This document shows, piece after piece, positions 43,284 through 52,935 of a DNA stretch of 64,000 nucleotides. The DNA comes from Akkermansiaceae bacterium (GTDB taxonomy: Bacteria > Verrucomicrobiota > Verrucomicrobiia > Verrucomicrobiales > Akkermansiaceae). The notes under the pieces are model-generated. The model was not told the DNA's origin, did no database searches, and worked only from the letters and a program-made list of their open reading frames with translations. Position numbers and translations under genes: made by a program. Each line of letters opens with the position of its first letter. Positions within the stretch are counted from its first letter, which is position 1. The stretch lies in the NCBI GenBank assembly GCA_019634595.1, contig JAHCBC010000001.1, positions 186,001-250,000 on the forward strand, written 5' to 3'.

Positions 43284-44378
43284 TCACACCAGCTCCGCGG
43301 CGATGGGATCGACCAGCGCCCGTCCGCGGTGGACCAGCACCAGACGTCCGCCGCTCACCGCCGCCAGCCCCTCGTCCGTGAGGAATTCCGCGTGGCGTTT
43401 CCCGTCGTCATCCAGCAGATCCAGCGGGATGCCTTCCTTCGTCCGCAGGCCCAGCGCGATCCGCTCCAGCCGCGTGGCCTCCGCGTCCAGTGCCTCGGAC
43501 TCATGGATGGCGTGGCCCAGTGACTCCACCTGGCGGATGTAGCCGTTGGTGTCCGGCAGGTTCCGGTGTCTTTGGCCGGAAATCGTGGAAACGGAGGATG
43601 GTCCCAGCCCCAGATAGTCCTCGCCCATCCAGTAGCCGCGGTTGTGGGAGGAGTGGTGGCCGGGCTTCGCGTAGTTGGAGGTTTCGTAGTGGTCGAACCC
43701 GGCGTCGGTGAGCAGAGCGTCCGCCAGATGGAAATACTCCGCGTCCTGGTCCTCGTCCTCCTTCATGTCCCCGCGCCGCAGGGAGTCGAAGAAGGCGGTG
43801 TCCTCCTCATAGGTCAGGTTGTAGGCGGAGATGTGGTCCGGCTCCAGGGAGATGGCATGCCGCAGCGTCTGTCCCCAGTCGTCCTTCGATTGTCCCGGGA
43901 TGGAGAACATCAGGTCGATGTTCACCGACGGCATGCCCGCCGCGCGCAGGATGCCCACCGCTTCGCTCGCCTGTTCCACGGAATGCTCCCGTCCCAGGAT
44001 CTCCAGCACATGGGGGGTGAATGACTGGATGCCCAGCGACACGCGGGTGACGCCCAGCTCGCGGAAAAGCACGGCTTTCTTCAGGTCAAAGGTGGCTGGA
44101 TTCGCCTCCAGCGTCACCTCGTCCAGCGTGGAGAAATCAAGGTGCTCGTGGAGCGCGGAGAACATCCTCCGCAGGTGGGAGGGGGAGAGCATGCTGGGCG
44201 TCCCGCCACCCAGGTAGATGGTGCGTGGTTTTTCCTGCAGCCCGCGCAGCCGGTGGCGTGCCTCCGCCGCCAGCGCGTCCACGAACGCGCCGATGGGCGT
44301 GTCCCCCGGCGTGTGCTTGTAGAACGAGCAGTAGGGACAGACCCGGTGGCAGAACGGAATGTGTGCGTAGAGGAGCAG
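43284..44378 (-). CDS. hemW: Radical SAM haem chaperone HemW, non-ATG start
   Basis: About 364 aa if read from a CTG at 44378, which gives LLLYAHIPFCHRVCPYCSFY with the radical-SAM Cys triad (CxxxCxxC at residues 10, 14, 17). The frame has a TAA at 44400-44402 only eight codons earlier, and none of the codons between is ATG, GTG or TTG. A GTG at 44282 would drop the essential Cys cluster. Further motifs: YLGGGTPSML, VTLEANP, RVSLGIQSF, NIDLMFSIPGQ and the C-terminal HemW domain. It was long annotated as oxygen-independent coproporphyrinogen oxidase-like; it inserts haem. A palindromic repeat sits just upstream (44415-44442). Confidence 0.87.
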   Translation of the reverse strand: MLLYAHIPFCHRVCPYCSFYKHTPGDTPIGAFVDALAAEARHRLRGLQEKPRTIYLGGGTPSMLSPSHLRRMFSALHEHLDFSTLDEVTLEANPATFDLKKAVLFRELGVTRVSLGIQSFTPHVLEILGREHSVEQASEAVGILRAAGMPSVNIDLMFSIPGQSKDDWGQTLRHAISLEPDHISAYNLTYEEDTAFFDSLRRGDMKEDEDQDAEYFHLADALLTDAGFDHYETSNYAKPGHHSSHNRGYWMGEDYLGLGPSSVSTISGQRHRNLPDTNGYIRQVESLGHAIHESEALDAEATRLERIALGLRTKEGIPLDLLDDDGKRHAEFLTDEGLAAVSGGRLVLVHRGRALVDPIAAELV

Positions 44379-44414
44379 GGCGGGACTACGGTCTGGAGGT
44401 TATTCGGAAGCGGA

Positions 44415-44442
44415 CGCTGGGAGCGCTGGTCTTCAGACCGGC
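44415..44442. repeat. Palindromic repeat upstream of hemW
   Basis: CGCTGGGAGCGCTGG then TCTTCAGACCGGC is the near-exact reverse complement of 2440-2467. It begins about 13 bases from the stop codon that bounds the hemW frame. Confidence 0.75.
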
Positions 44443-44475
44443 CTCTTCTTTCCATCAACTCTCAACTTTCAACCA

Positions 44476-45243
44476 TCAACTTTCCGAAACCCGCGCCACA
44501 TACTTCTCCGCCGCCTGGCGGATGAGCGGGGCGACGTCCGTCTCCGGGCGGGCGAAGGGCGGGACGAACCATGGGAAGGAGCCGATGAGATCCGTGACCA
44601 CGGCCACCTCACCGTCGCAGTTGCCGTCACCGCAGCCGATCCCGATGGTGGGCACGGAAATGGAGTCGGTCAGCAGTTTCGCCGTTTTCGGCACCACGGA
44701 TTCCAGGACGATCGCGGAAACGCCGGCGTCCACGATGGCTTGCGCGCCGCGCAGCAGTTCCTCCGCCTGTTCCGGGGTCTTGCCCTTCTTGCGGTAGCCG
44801 CCTTCCTCCACCACGCGCTGGGGCAGCATGCCCAGGTGGCCGATGACGGGGATGCCCGCGTCCACGATCGCGCGGATGATCGCGGCCTGGTGGACGCCGC
44901 CTTCCAGCTTCACCGCGTCCGCGCCCTCTGCGGCCAGGCGTTGCGCGTTCTCCACCGCCTGTTCCGGCGTGTCGTAGGAATGGATGGGCAGGTCCGCCAG
45001 CAGCAGGGCCTTCGGTTTCGCACGGGCCACGGCGGCGGTGTGGTGGAGCATGTGCTCCATCGTCACGTGGGTGGTGTCAGGAAAGCCCAGCACCACCATG
45101 CCGAGGGAGTCCCCCACCAGCAGCAGGTCCACGCCCGCTTCATCCAGCAGGCGTGCGGTCGGATAGTCGTAAGCCGTGAGGGCCGAAATGGGGCGGCCGT
45201 TTTTCCGGAGGCGGAGGGTGGCGGATTTGCTGATGTCGGTCAC
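44476..45243 (-). CDS. panB: 3-methyl-2-oxobutanoate hydroxymethyltransferase
   Basis: 255 aa from GTG 45243 (VTDISKSATLRLRKNG); the frame is open further upstream but overlaps the next gene with low-quality sequence. Motifs: ALTAYDYPTARLLDEAGVDL, LLVGDSLGMVVLG, TTHVTMEHMLHH, KLEGG, GHLGMLPQ and the late FPWFVPPFARP. It makes ketopantoate from 2-oxoisovalerate using methylenetetrahydrofolate, in pantothenate/CoA synthesis. Length fits the ~260-residue family. panC is not in the window. Confidence 0.94.
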   Translation of the reverse strand: MTDISKSATLRLRKNGRPISALTAYDYPTARLLDEAGVDLLLVGDSLGMVVLGFPDTTHVTMEHMLHHTAAVARAKPKALLLADLPIHSYDTPEQAVENAQRLAAEGADAVKLEGGVHQAAIIRAIVDAGIPVIGHLGMLPQRVVEEGGYRKKGKTPEQAEELLRGAQAIVDAGVSAIVLESVVPKTAKLLTDSISVPTIGIGCGDGNCDGEVAVVTDLIGSFPWFVPPFARPETDVAPLIRQAAEKYVARVSES

Positions 45244-45349
45244 AGGAGGCGGTGACGGAATCTTATGGGCGGACAAACGAAGAGCCACCCGAAATTTTCG
45301 GGAAATCCCGAACGGGGGGCTCCTGGGGGCTGTGGATGCCGGACGATGC

Positions 45350-46120
45350 TCAGTGGCGCCGGCGGAAGCCCAGCAGCAGGATGCCCAAGGCACCAAGCAT
45401 CGCAGCCGCCGGTTCCGGTACGGCGGCGAAGTTGTAGGTCACCGTCACCTCACCTTTCTTGTCGGTGACCATGATGAAATCGTTGTTCCCACCGTAGGCG
45501 CGCATTTCGAATCCGCTGCCCTGGAAGTCGTGGAGAGTGACGGTGGAACCCATGAAGAGGGCCAGGGATGAGGAATCGGTGAAGGTGACGGATTGTTCCA
45601 CATCCAGGATCGTCCCATAAGCGTAGGTAAAGCCGGAGGTGCCACCGAAGTCACGGATGCCGTCAAACGAGTTGGGGGATGTGATTTCATGCACCTCCTG
45701 GAGGAAGGTCGATGAGGCGATGAAATTGGAGCTGTTCCCCCATACGGATGCATCCAGCTCGAAGGTGCCGGGTGCGAAAGGTGAGATGCTGCCGGGATCC
45801 AGCCCCAGCGCGAGAAGCCCGATGCCATGGCCTGCTTCCAGGTTGAACACGTATCCCGTGGGAGTGTGATTGGTATTTCCCAGGTTCTCGAACGCGACGC
45901 TGTTGAGCACTTGTCCATGATAGGAGACGGTGACGGATTCCAGTGTCCCCCATGCCGGATCGAAGCCCGGAAGGGTGAATGTTTCCGAGTGATTGGTGTA
46001 ACCCGTGCTCGTGGGACCATATGAGTCCGTATGGCTGATGCTGGTCTGGGCGACGCTCATTGCTGGCAACGATGACAGCACGGCACAAATGGCCGCAATA
46101 CGGCCTATGGTGTGTTTCAT
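45350..46120 (-). CDS. PEP-CTERM protein, choice-of-anchor E type
   Basis: 256 aa. Signal peptide (MKHTIGRIAAICAVLSSLPA), a beta-rich body resembling the choice-of-anchor E domain, and a C-terminal sorting signal: VPEPAAA, hydrophobic MLGALGILLLG, then FRRRH. It would be exported and processed by an exosortase encoded elsewhere. An AT-rich upstream region contains a candidate promoter and a leader hairpin, so it is probably separately controlled. Confidence 0.9.
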   Translation of the reverse strand: MKHTIGRIAAICAVLSSLPAMSVAQTSISHTDSYGPTSTGYTNHSETFTLPGFDPAWGTLESVTVSYHGQVLNSVAFENLGNTNHTPTGYVFNLEAGHGIGLLALGLDPGSISPFAPGTFELDASVWGNSSNFIASSTFLQEVHEITSPNSFDGIRDFGGTSGFTYAYGTILDVEQSVTFTDSSSLALFMGSTVTLHDFQGSGFEMRAYGGNNDFIMVTDKKGEVTVTYNFAAVPEPAAAMLGALGILLLGFRRRH

Positions 46121-46146
46121 GGGGGGAGGGGGGATGATTGGCGGTT

Positions 46147-46164
46147 GGTTCGGGTGAACGAACC
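46147..46164 (-). promoter_or_regulatory. Leader hairpin of the PEP-CTERM gene
   Basis: GGTTCG and CGAACC pair around a 6-base loop, between the candidate promoter and the ATG at 46120. It may be an operator or leader RNA hairpin. Confidence 0.4.
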
Positions 46165-46177
46165 GACAACAGGGCGG

Positions 46178-46206
46178 AATGTTTTAAAAATGCGTAATAA
46201 TGTCAA
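46178..46206 (-). promoter_or_regulatory. Candidate promoter for the PEP-CTERM gene
   Basis: On the minus strand TTGACA (46206-46201) is followed after 17 bases by AACATT (46183-46178), in a locally AT-rich stretch about 58 bases upstream of the ATG. The -35 is perfect; the -10 matches the consensus at only three positions. Confidence 0.4.
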
Positions 46207-46336
46207 ATGAATTGCGCATTATTCTTGTATGATTTTCCGGATATTTACATGTCCGCCATCGGGAACAAAGCGGCGTGACCGGCGGAACCAGCGCCACCCC
46301 TGGACGACGGCGGAGGCTCTCAGGTGCCCCGGTTCT

Positions 46337-47272
46337 TCAGGGGATCGTGATCCGCAGCACGGAGGCCCCGTTGGTTGCGGTGAGTGGAGGTGCTCCCTGT
46401 GGCAGAAGGAAGAAGCTGCCTTTCGGAAAGGAGCGGCCTGAAGTGGATTCCACGCTGCCTTCCACGACGGAAAGGATTACGAAGCGGGAGGGATCCGCAT
46501 GGCCGATGGTGGAACCCGCAGCGGCGGAGACGAGGTCGGTTCTGAAAAACGGGCAGGAAGCGAGGACTCCGCCATCCGGAGTATCCATCGTTGGCTCGAA
46601 GTCACCGAAGTCGATGCTGGCGAGCGATTGCTCCACATGGAGGTCGCGCGGCTTGCCATCCAGGCCCAGGCGGTTCCAGTCGAACACCCGGTAGGTGGTG
46701 TCGGAGTTCTGCTGGATCTCATGGATCAGGAAACCCGCGCCAATGGCGTGCAGACGGCCGGAGGGGATGAAAATGGAGTCGCCCGGGGAGGGGGACACGG
46801 AGTGGACCAAGTCCGCCACCGTGCCATCCGCCACGGCTCGCTCGAAGTCGGTGCGGGTGACGCCGCTTTTCAATCCCACGTAAAGCTTCGCTCCCGGAGT
46901 GCGGTCCGCGATGTACCACATCTCCGTCTTCGGCTCTCCACCGAGCTGCTCCGCGAGGTGCAGCGGTGGATGGACCTGGATGGAAAGATCGTCCCGCGCG
47001 TCGAGGATCTTGATGAGGATGGGGAAACGTTCGGAATCCGGGAGAGCTGTGCCGAACAGTTCTTCGCGGTGGTTGGTCCACAGCTCATGAAGTGTCCGTC
47101 CATCGAATTTCCCGCCGTCCACGACGGATTGCTCCCCCGGACGATCAACGATTTCCCAGGACTCGCCGTAGGGTTGGTCCGCGTCGGGCAGGGTGCGGCC
47201 ATAGACGCGTTCCAGTTCCCTGCCACCCCAGACGCGCTTCATGTAAAGGGGGGCAAAACGGATGGGTTCCAT
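46337..47272 (-). CDS. manA: Mannose-6-phosphate isomerase, class I-like
   Basis: 311 aa from ATG 47272 (MEPIRFAPLYMKRVWGG), the canonical N-terminus of this short (BSU-type) family; the longer frame to 48019 is antisense to tamB. Metal ligands are visible: DDLSIQVHPP (Gln, His), KTEMWYI (Glu) and the distal His in SGRLHAIGAGFLIHEIQQNS, with the DTTYRVFDWNRL region. It interconverts fructose 6-phosphate and mannose 6-phosphate. It is divergent from tamB with 78 bases between start codons. Confidence 0.92.
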   Translation of the reverse strand: MEPIRFAPLYMKRVWGGRELERVYGRTLPDADQPYGESWEIVDRPGEQSVVDGGKFDGRTLHELWTNHREELFGTALPDSERFPILIKILDARDDLSIQVHPPLHLAEQLGGEPKTEMWYIADRTPGAKLYVGLKSGVTRTDFERAVADGTVADLVHSVSPSPGDSIFIPSGRLHAIGAGFLIHEIQQNSDTTYRVFDWNRLGLDGKPRDLHVEQSLASIDFGDFEPTMDTPDGGVLASCPFFRTDLVSAAAGSTIGHADPSRFVILSVVEGSVESTSGRSFPKGSFFLLPQGAPPLTATNGASVLRITIP

Positions 47273-47350
47273 GCGGCTGGATGGGCGGAGTTTCGTGGAT
47301 GCCGGAAAATTGCGGGATCCGGCGGTTGACCGGAGGCGTTGTTGGGGCGA

Positions 47351-50300
47351 ATGTCTGGGCCAGTTTTGGCGGATAAGCAAGAGAACGATGAGGCCGTGGA
47401 GCGTCCCAAGCGGAGGCGTTGGCCGCGCATCCTGCTGGGGTTGGTGGTTCTCCTCGTAGCGGCGGTGTTCTGGCTGAATGGCCCGGGAATCCGTTGGCTG
47501 GGTCCGAAGGTGGCCCGCCACTTCATGGAGAAAGCGGGCATGACCGGCGGCTTCCGGCTGGAAGGCAGCATCACCGGCGGACTTTCCATCGCGGATGTGG
47601 ACATCGCGGGGGCGGAGGGTGTCGTCAAAAAGATCACGCTCGCCCGCGCCACGCCGGAGTATGAATTCATGCGCCTCATCAAGGGAGAGGTGCGTGGCCT
47701 TACGGTCCGGGACCTCCATGCGGAGATCCGGACGGGGATCGAAAAGGAGAAGATCGAGGAGGACAAGCCGCTGGACCTGCCCGGACTGATCCGGACCATC
47801 CGCGAGACGCGGGCGAAGGTCATCCCGCTGAACATCGACCTCCAGCGCATCAGCCTGGCCACCGAGCGGGATGGAAAGCCGGAGTTCACCCTGGAACCCA
47901 CGGATATCATCCACACGCCCGGCAGTGACACCATCAACCTCAGGATCGGCAAGATGACCGCTCCGCAGGATCTCACCCTGCCCGCGCAGGAGTCCGCGCT
48001 GGTGTGGACACCAGAGCAACTTTCGCTGGAGAAGCTGGATCCCTATCCGGGCATCGGCATCCGGGATCTGGCGGTGGACCTGCCGGAGGAGGGGGACCCC
48101 GCCGCCCGTGCACGGCTGCTGGTGGATGAGGCGGTGTTCGACCTGGAAACCGGCCCGGGTTTCTCCGCCGCCACGCTTGCCCTGACTTCCGGAGCATTGC
48201 AGGTGGAAAAGACGGCGGCCTCATTCGGCGTGGAGATCCCGGCAAAGGCGCGGCTCACCTCCTTCTCGCTGAATGTCGATGGCGTCCTTCCGGATCCGCT
48301 GGCGGCGACCGGCCACGCGCAGGTTGGTTTCGAGGATGTCGCCTATGAAGATTGGGTCGCTTCGGAAGTCGCCATCGGCGCGACGCTGGAGGCTGAGAAA
48401 GCCGGTCTGGCCGTGACCGTCCAGGCGCTGGGCACTCCGGTGGAGCTGAAGGCGGACGCACCGCTTTCCCGGATGAACGGGAAATTCCTTCTCGGCGAAA
48501 CCACCGGGACACTCGGCGTCGTGGATGTCCCCGCACTGTTGGAGGAACTTTCGAAACGCTACCCGGCCATCAAGGTGGACGAGCCGGTTCCGGAGTCGTC
48601 GCTGGAGGGGAACTTCAAGATCGCGTTCGACGCCCTGAACAAACCGATGGCGGCGGAGGCTGCGTTGCTCCTGAAACCGGTGGATGAAACGGAAGCCACC
48701 CCGGTGAGGGTCACCGGGAACTGGGCACCGGATGCCCCGGTATCCGGCACGGTGGATCTCGACGGCCTGAAGGCCGCGGGCCGCTATGAGATCGAGTCGA
48801 AGAAATACAACGCCACGCTCGATCTGGAGAACTTCACCAACGCACGCATCGACCGCTGGCTGGCCATCGGCGGCGTGAAGCTGGGCGGACGTGCGGGTGC
48901 GAGCGCCACCTGGGCTGGCGGCGGGGATCTGGCGGCGGGGACGCACCGTGGGGAATTGATCATCGGTGCGGCGGAGTGGCTGCAGCCGGAGCAGCCTCCG
49001 GTGAATGCGAAGGGCTCCGTTTCCTACGAATGGCCCGGAAAGGTGGACCTGTCCGCGCTGGAGGTGAAGACGCAGGAGCAGACCATCCTGCTCAACGCGG
49101 GCCTGGGCGACGGCCTGCTGGAACTGAAATCGTTCAAATGGACGGACGGTGTCACGGAGATGGCGGAAGGCTCCGCCAAGCTCCCGGTGCCGGAGGATTT
49201 CTCGAAATGGAAGGACACCCTGGCGAATGACAAACGCCCGGTCGATGTCTCCATCGAGTCGAAGGTGCTGTCCCTGGCGGCCCTCAAGCCCTGGCTGCCA
49301 CAGGCGGCGCAGCTCGACGGGAAATCGACCGGCCAGGTGAAGGTGAAGATCGCCGGCAGCTATGGCTCCCCGCAGGTGGATCTCGCCCTGGAACTCCTCA
49401 ACCTGCGCACGCCGGAAAACCCGAAGGTCCCGCCGGCGGATGTGAAGCTCACCATCAAGGGTAACGAGGGGCGGATGGAGCTGGACGGAACGGTGACCAC
49501 GCCGGATTACAACCCTGTGGTGATCAAGGCCGCCATGCCGTTCAAGCCTGCCGAGTGGGCGGAGAATCCGGAGCGGATCAAGGATGAGCCGGTGGAAGCC
49601 CGGCTCGACCTGCCGCGGCTGGATCTTTCCCGTTTCGCCTCGCTGGTGCCCGCCCTGAAGCAGCTCACCGGAGTGCTCACGGGAAATGTGGTGGTGGCCG
49701 GGCAGGTGGGAAAACCGGAGATCCGGGGCAGCGTGAACCTCGCCAACGGCAGCGTGATCCTGGCGGAGGGCGACTTCCCCCCCATCACCGGTGTGGCGGC
49801 GGATGTGGACATGACGCTGCAACAGGTGTCCGTGAAGACCCTGCGGGCGACCGTTGCCGGGGGATCTGTCCAGGCGGGTGGCACGCTGGCGTTGCAGGAC
49901 GGGAAGCCGGGCAACATCGACTTCCGTCTGAATGCCAGCCATCTGCCGCTGGTGCGGAATGACATGATGATCGTCCGCGCAAGCGCGGATCTCCGCCTGC
50001 AGGGACCATTCGAGAAAGCCGCGCTCACCGGCAACGTGGGCATCGTTGACAGCCTGTTCTACCGGGACATCGAGCTGCTGCCCATCGGCACCACCTCGCG
50101 CGGTGTCGATGCGGCGTCGCTGCCGAAGATCGATGCCGCGAAGGCGAGTCCCGCTGCGGGTGTGCCCGCACCATTCGGAGACTGGACGCTGAATGTGACG
50201 GTGAGAACGAACGATCCGTTCCTGATCCGGGGGAACCTGGGCACGGGAGAGGTTGGGGTCGATATCAAGGTCGGCGGCACGGTGGCGGTACCCGCGCCGG

Positions 50301-50833
50301 ATGGTGCGGTGAGGATCCGTGATGGGGTGGCGGTGCTGCCTTTCAGCACGCTGAAGGTGCCCAGGGGTGTCGTCCGCTTCACGCCGGAGACCGGCCTTGA
50401 TCCTATCCTTGAGATCCGGGGGTTCGCGGAACCACGGCCCTACCGGGTGGACGTCTATGTGCATGGCCGGGCGTCTGACCCGCAGCTCGTCCTCACGTCG
50501 AATCCACCGCTGCCGGAGCATGAGATCATGACGCTGCTGGCAACGGGAACCACCTCCGCCGGGCTGGAGAACACGCAGGCCGCCTCCTCCCGGGCGTTGC
50601 AACTCCTGTTCGAGGAAATGCGGCGCGGCCGCCTGCCATTCGCCCGCCAGCTCAGACCGGTGATGAAGGTTCTGGACCGGGTGGATTTCAACCTGGCCGA
50701 GTCGGATCCCTATGACGGTGATTCGTTCAGCACGGCGACCATTGCCCTGACGGACCGCTGGTTCATCTCCGCCGGCATGGGGGAGAGCGGGGACACCCGC
50801 TTTCTGGGAATCTGGAGACTTTCTTTCCGCTGA
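47351..50833 (+). CDS. tamB: Translocation and assembly module subunit TamB
   Basis: 1160 aa from ATG 47351 (MSGPVLADKQENDEAVERPK); a TTG at 47339 is less likely. An N-terminal anchor helix (RILLGLVVLLVAAVFWLNGP) is followed by a long AsmA/TamB-like beta-strand-rich region, and the last ~350 residues are the TamB C-terminal (DUF490) domain: VDIKVGGTVAVPAPDGAVRI, DPQLVLTSNPPLPEHEIMTL, ending RFLGIWRLSFR. TamB spans the periplasm and works in outer-membrane protein assembly or lipid transport. The stop overlaps the tamA start, so the two are translationally coupled. Confidence 0.9.
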   Translation: MSGPVLADKQENDEAVERPKRRRWPRILLGLVVLLVAAVFWLNGPGIRWLGPKVARHFMEKAGMTGGFRLEGSITGGLSIADVDIAGAEGVVKKITLARATPEYEFMRLIKGEVRGLTVRDLHAEIRTGIEKEKIEEDKPLDLPGLIRTIRETRAKVIPLNIDLQRISLATERDGKPEFTLEPTDIIHTPGSDTINLRIGKMTAPQDLTLPAQESALVWTPEQLSLEKLDPYPGIGIRDLAVDLPEEGDPAARARLLVDEAVFDLETGPGFSAATLALTSGALQVEKTAASFGVEIPAKARLTSFSLNVDGVLPDPLAATGHAQVGFEDVAYEDWVASEVAIGATLEAEKAGLAVTVQALGTPVELKADAPLSRMNGKFLLGETTGTLGVVDVPALLEELSKRYPAIKVDEPVPESSLEGNFKIAFDALNKPMAAEAALLLKPVDETEATPVRVTGNWAPDAPVSGTVDLDGLKAAGRYEIESKKYNATLDLENFTNARIDRWLAIGGVKLGGRAGASATWAGGGDLAAGTHRGELIIGAAEWLQPEQPPVNAKGSVSYEWPGKVDLSALEVKTQEQTILLNAGLGDGLLELKSFKWTDGVTEMAEGSAKLPVPEDFSKWKDTLANDKRPVDVSIESKVLSLAALKPWLPQAAQLDGKSTGQVKVKIAGSYGSPQVDLALELLNLRTPENPKVPPADVKLTIKGNEGRMELDGTVTTPDYNPVVIKAAMPFKPAEWAENPERIKDEPVEARLDLPRLDLSRFASLVPALKQLTGVLTGNVVVAGQVGKPEIRGSVNLANGSVILAEGDFPPITGVAADVDMTLQQVSVKTLRATVAGGSVQAGGTLALQDGKPGNIDFRLNASHLPLVRNDMMIVRASADLRLQGPFEKAALTGNVGIVDSLFYRDIELLPIGTTSRGVDAASLPKIDAAKASPAAGVPAPFGDWTLNVTVRTNDPFLIRGNLGTGEVGVDIKVGGTVAVPAPDGAVRIRDGVAVLPFSTLKVPRGVVRFTPETGLDPILEIRGFAEPRPYRVDVYVHGRASDPQLVLTSNPPLPEHEIMTLLATGTTSAGLENTQAASSRALQLLFEEMRRGRLPFARQLRPVMKVLDRVDFNLAESDPYDGDSFSTATIALTDRWFISAGMGESGDTRFLGIWRLSFR

Positions 50834-52830
50834 TGAAGCCGCTTTCCGTCATATCGCTCTGCCTGGTCTGCCTCTCCGCCATCGCCGCGGCGAAGACGAA
50901 GGTGACCATCCGCGGCGCGGAGTCGAAAAGCGAAGGCGAGCTGCTGTTCCTCATCGGCGGCAGGCTGACCCATGTGGAGAATGACACCGCATCCGCCTCC
51001 CGCGCGGATGACGCCGCTTTCCTGCTCACCCAGGTGATGCGGAAGGATGGCTATGCCGATGTGAGGGTGACTCCGAGCGTGGTCGGGCCGGAGGAGATCC
51101 TTCTGACGGTGGATGAAGGTGGTCGCCGTTCCCTGGGGAAGGTGGAGGTCCGCGGGGTGATCGGTGTCGAGGGTGGCCGTCTGGAGAGGGTCTATTCCAG
51201 TCCCGCGTCGAAGGATCGGCCCATCGGTTCCGGCTCCGCACCGTTCCGGGAAGGGGATGTGGAGATCGGCCTGGCGATGATGAAGCAGGATCTCAACGCG
51301 CTGGGCTACTGGAGCGCGGAAGCGAAGATCACCAGCCGGGATATTGATGACAAAGGAAACGTGAACCTCGTCATCGATGTGGACCAGGGGCCGTTGTACA
51401 AGATCGGCACGCCGAAGATCACCAGCACGAACGGTGATGGCAGCGGCACCATCCGGGAGAAATCCGGCCCCTACGTCGGCAGGGATGCCACCACCACCCA
51501 CATCAGCGCCATGCGCAAGGAGGTGACGGAGGCTTTCACCGGCAGTGGTTACGCCAGTGCGAAGCTGACCATGGGCCGCAGCCTGGAGGGGGGGCGCTTC
51601 GTTCCCGAGTTCAACCTCGACCTCGGAAAAAGGGTGCGCCTGCGCGAAGTGGAGGTCACCGGTCTGGAAAAGACCAACCCGAACCGCATCAAGCGCCGCC
51701 TGGAGAAGCTGGAAGGTGAGTGGTATGACGAGGCGGCGATGAACAAGCGCGTGAGCGAGCTGCTCGGCACCGGAGCGTTCGCCGCCATCACCCAGGACAC
51801 GGACGAGGTGGGGGAGGATCAGATCGACTTCACCTTGAACATACAGGAAGGGCGGGCGAAGGAAGTGACGCTGGGCTTCGGCTTCGGCTCCTATGAAGGC
51901 GCGATCTTCCGCGCTGGCTACGCCGACAGGAACCTGTGGGGGCAGATGCTCAGCTTCAGCAGCGGCTTCGAATTCAGTTCGCGCGGTGTGCTTGGCGAAA
52001 CGAAGATCGTGAACCCGTGGCTTTTCGGATCGGACTACTCCATGGCGACGAGGATCTATGCCCTCATCTACGGGCATGAAGGGTATTCCTCCTTTGAGAC
52101 GGGGCTTGATACGAAGTTCAGCCGCAAGTTCGGCGACAACTACCTCACGGAACTGCTGTTCGGTTACTCCATCATCAACATCACCGCGGAAGGCCTCGCC
52201 CGGGCGGAACTGGGGGAGACGGTCTATACCCACCCGCGCATCGCGCTGACACAGACCATCGATTTCCGGGACAACCCCGTGCTGCCGAAGAACGGCTGGC
52301 ACATCAAGATGCCGCTGCAGGTCGGCGCGGTGGTCGGCGACATGAGCACCACCTATGTGAAGGGCGGCATCTCCGGCGGCTGGTATCACCCTCTTGGAAA
52401 GATCTATCAGCTCGGCCTGGGAGGCAGCATGAACTTCATCATGCCCTCCGGTGACAGCACGGAGGTGCCCATCGACCTCCGCCTGTTCAACGGCGGCGCG
52501 CGCAGCGTCCGGAGCTTCCCGGAGCGGGAACTCGGCCCGCTGTCTGCGGATGGGAAATATGCGCTCGGCGGTGAGGCGTCATGGGTGGTGAACGCGGAGG
52601 TTTCCAGGCCGGTGGCCGGTCCGCTGAGCGCGGTTGCCTTCATGGATGCCGGTGCCCTCGGGCGGGAGTTTTCGGAACTGGCCTCCGCGGAGGTCGAGGT
52701 GGCGCTCGGTCTTGGGGTGCGGCTGGACCTGCCCATCGGTCCGGTGCGGTTCGAATACGGCTATAACATGACCCGGGACAAGGACGAGCCCGCCGGTGCC
52801 TTCCACTTCGCCATCGGCGTGGCGTTCTGA
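50833..52830 (+). CDS. tamA: Outer-membrane Omp85/TamA-like protein
   Basis: 665 aa starting in TGATG overlap with tamB. Signal peptide (MKPLSVISLCLVCLSAIAAA), POTRA-like repeats up to about residue 310 (including LREVEVTGLEKTNPNRIKRR), then an Omp85 barrel (LGFGFGSYEGAIFRAGYADR; NGGARSVRSFPERELGPLSA with the conserved (V/I)RG(F/Y)-like motif as VRSF; FEYGYNMTRDKDEPAGAFHF; final Phe). It pairs with TamB to insert or fold outer-membrane proteins. The VRSF in place of VRGF is a small deviation. Confidence 0.88.
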   Translation: MKPLSVISLCLVCLSAIAAAKTKVTIRGAESKSEGELLFLIGGRLTHVENDTASASRADDAAFLLTQVMRKDGYADVRVTPSVVGPEEILLTVDEGGRRSLGKVEVRGVIGVEGGRLERVYSSPASKDRPIGSGSAPFREGDVEIGLAMMKQDLNALGYWSAEAKITSRDIDDKGNVNLVIDVDQGPLYKIGTPKITSTNGDGSGTIREKSGPYVGRDATTTHISAMRKEVTEAFTGSGYASAKLTMGRSLEGGRFVPEFNLDLGKRVRLREVEVTGLEKTNPNRIKRRLEKLEGEWYDEAAMNKRVSELLGTGAFAAITQDTDEVGEDQIDFTLNIQEGRAKEVTLGFGFGSYEGAIFRAGYADRNLWGQMLSFSSGFEFSSRGVLGETKIVNPWLFGSDYSMATRIYALIYGHEGYSSFETGLDTKFSRKFGDNYLTELLFGYSIINITAEGLARAELGETVYTHPRIALTQTIDFRDNPVLPKNGWHIKMPLQVGAVVGDMSTTYVKGGISGGWYHPLGKIYQLGLGGSMNFIMPSGDSTEVPIDLRLFNGGARSVRSFPERELGPLSADGKYALGGEASWVVNAEVSRPVAGPLSAVAFMDAGALGREFSELASAEVEVALGLGVRLDLPIGPVRFEYGYNMTRDKDEPAGAFHFAIGVAF

Positions 52831-52843
52831 AGGGTCGGAATGT

Positions 52844-52862
52844 GGCTGGGGCGTCCCGCCCC
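52844..52862. repeat. GGGGCGTCCCGCCCC hairpin repeat, copy 1
   Basis: A short hairpin repeat GGCTGGGGCGTCCCGCCCC, followed by a second hairpin CCGGAGCAtccTGCTCCGG (52872-52890). It lies between the convergent tamA and Tsx-like genes. Related copies are at 60745-60766 and 61382-61400. Confidence 0.7.
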
Positions 52863-52935
52863 AGGCCGTTGCCGGAGCATCCTGCTCCGGTCTTCCGCCC
52901 GGAAACATATCCGGATCGCGGCCTTACCGCGAATG

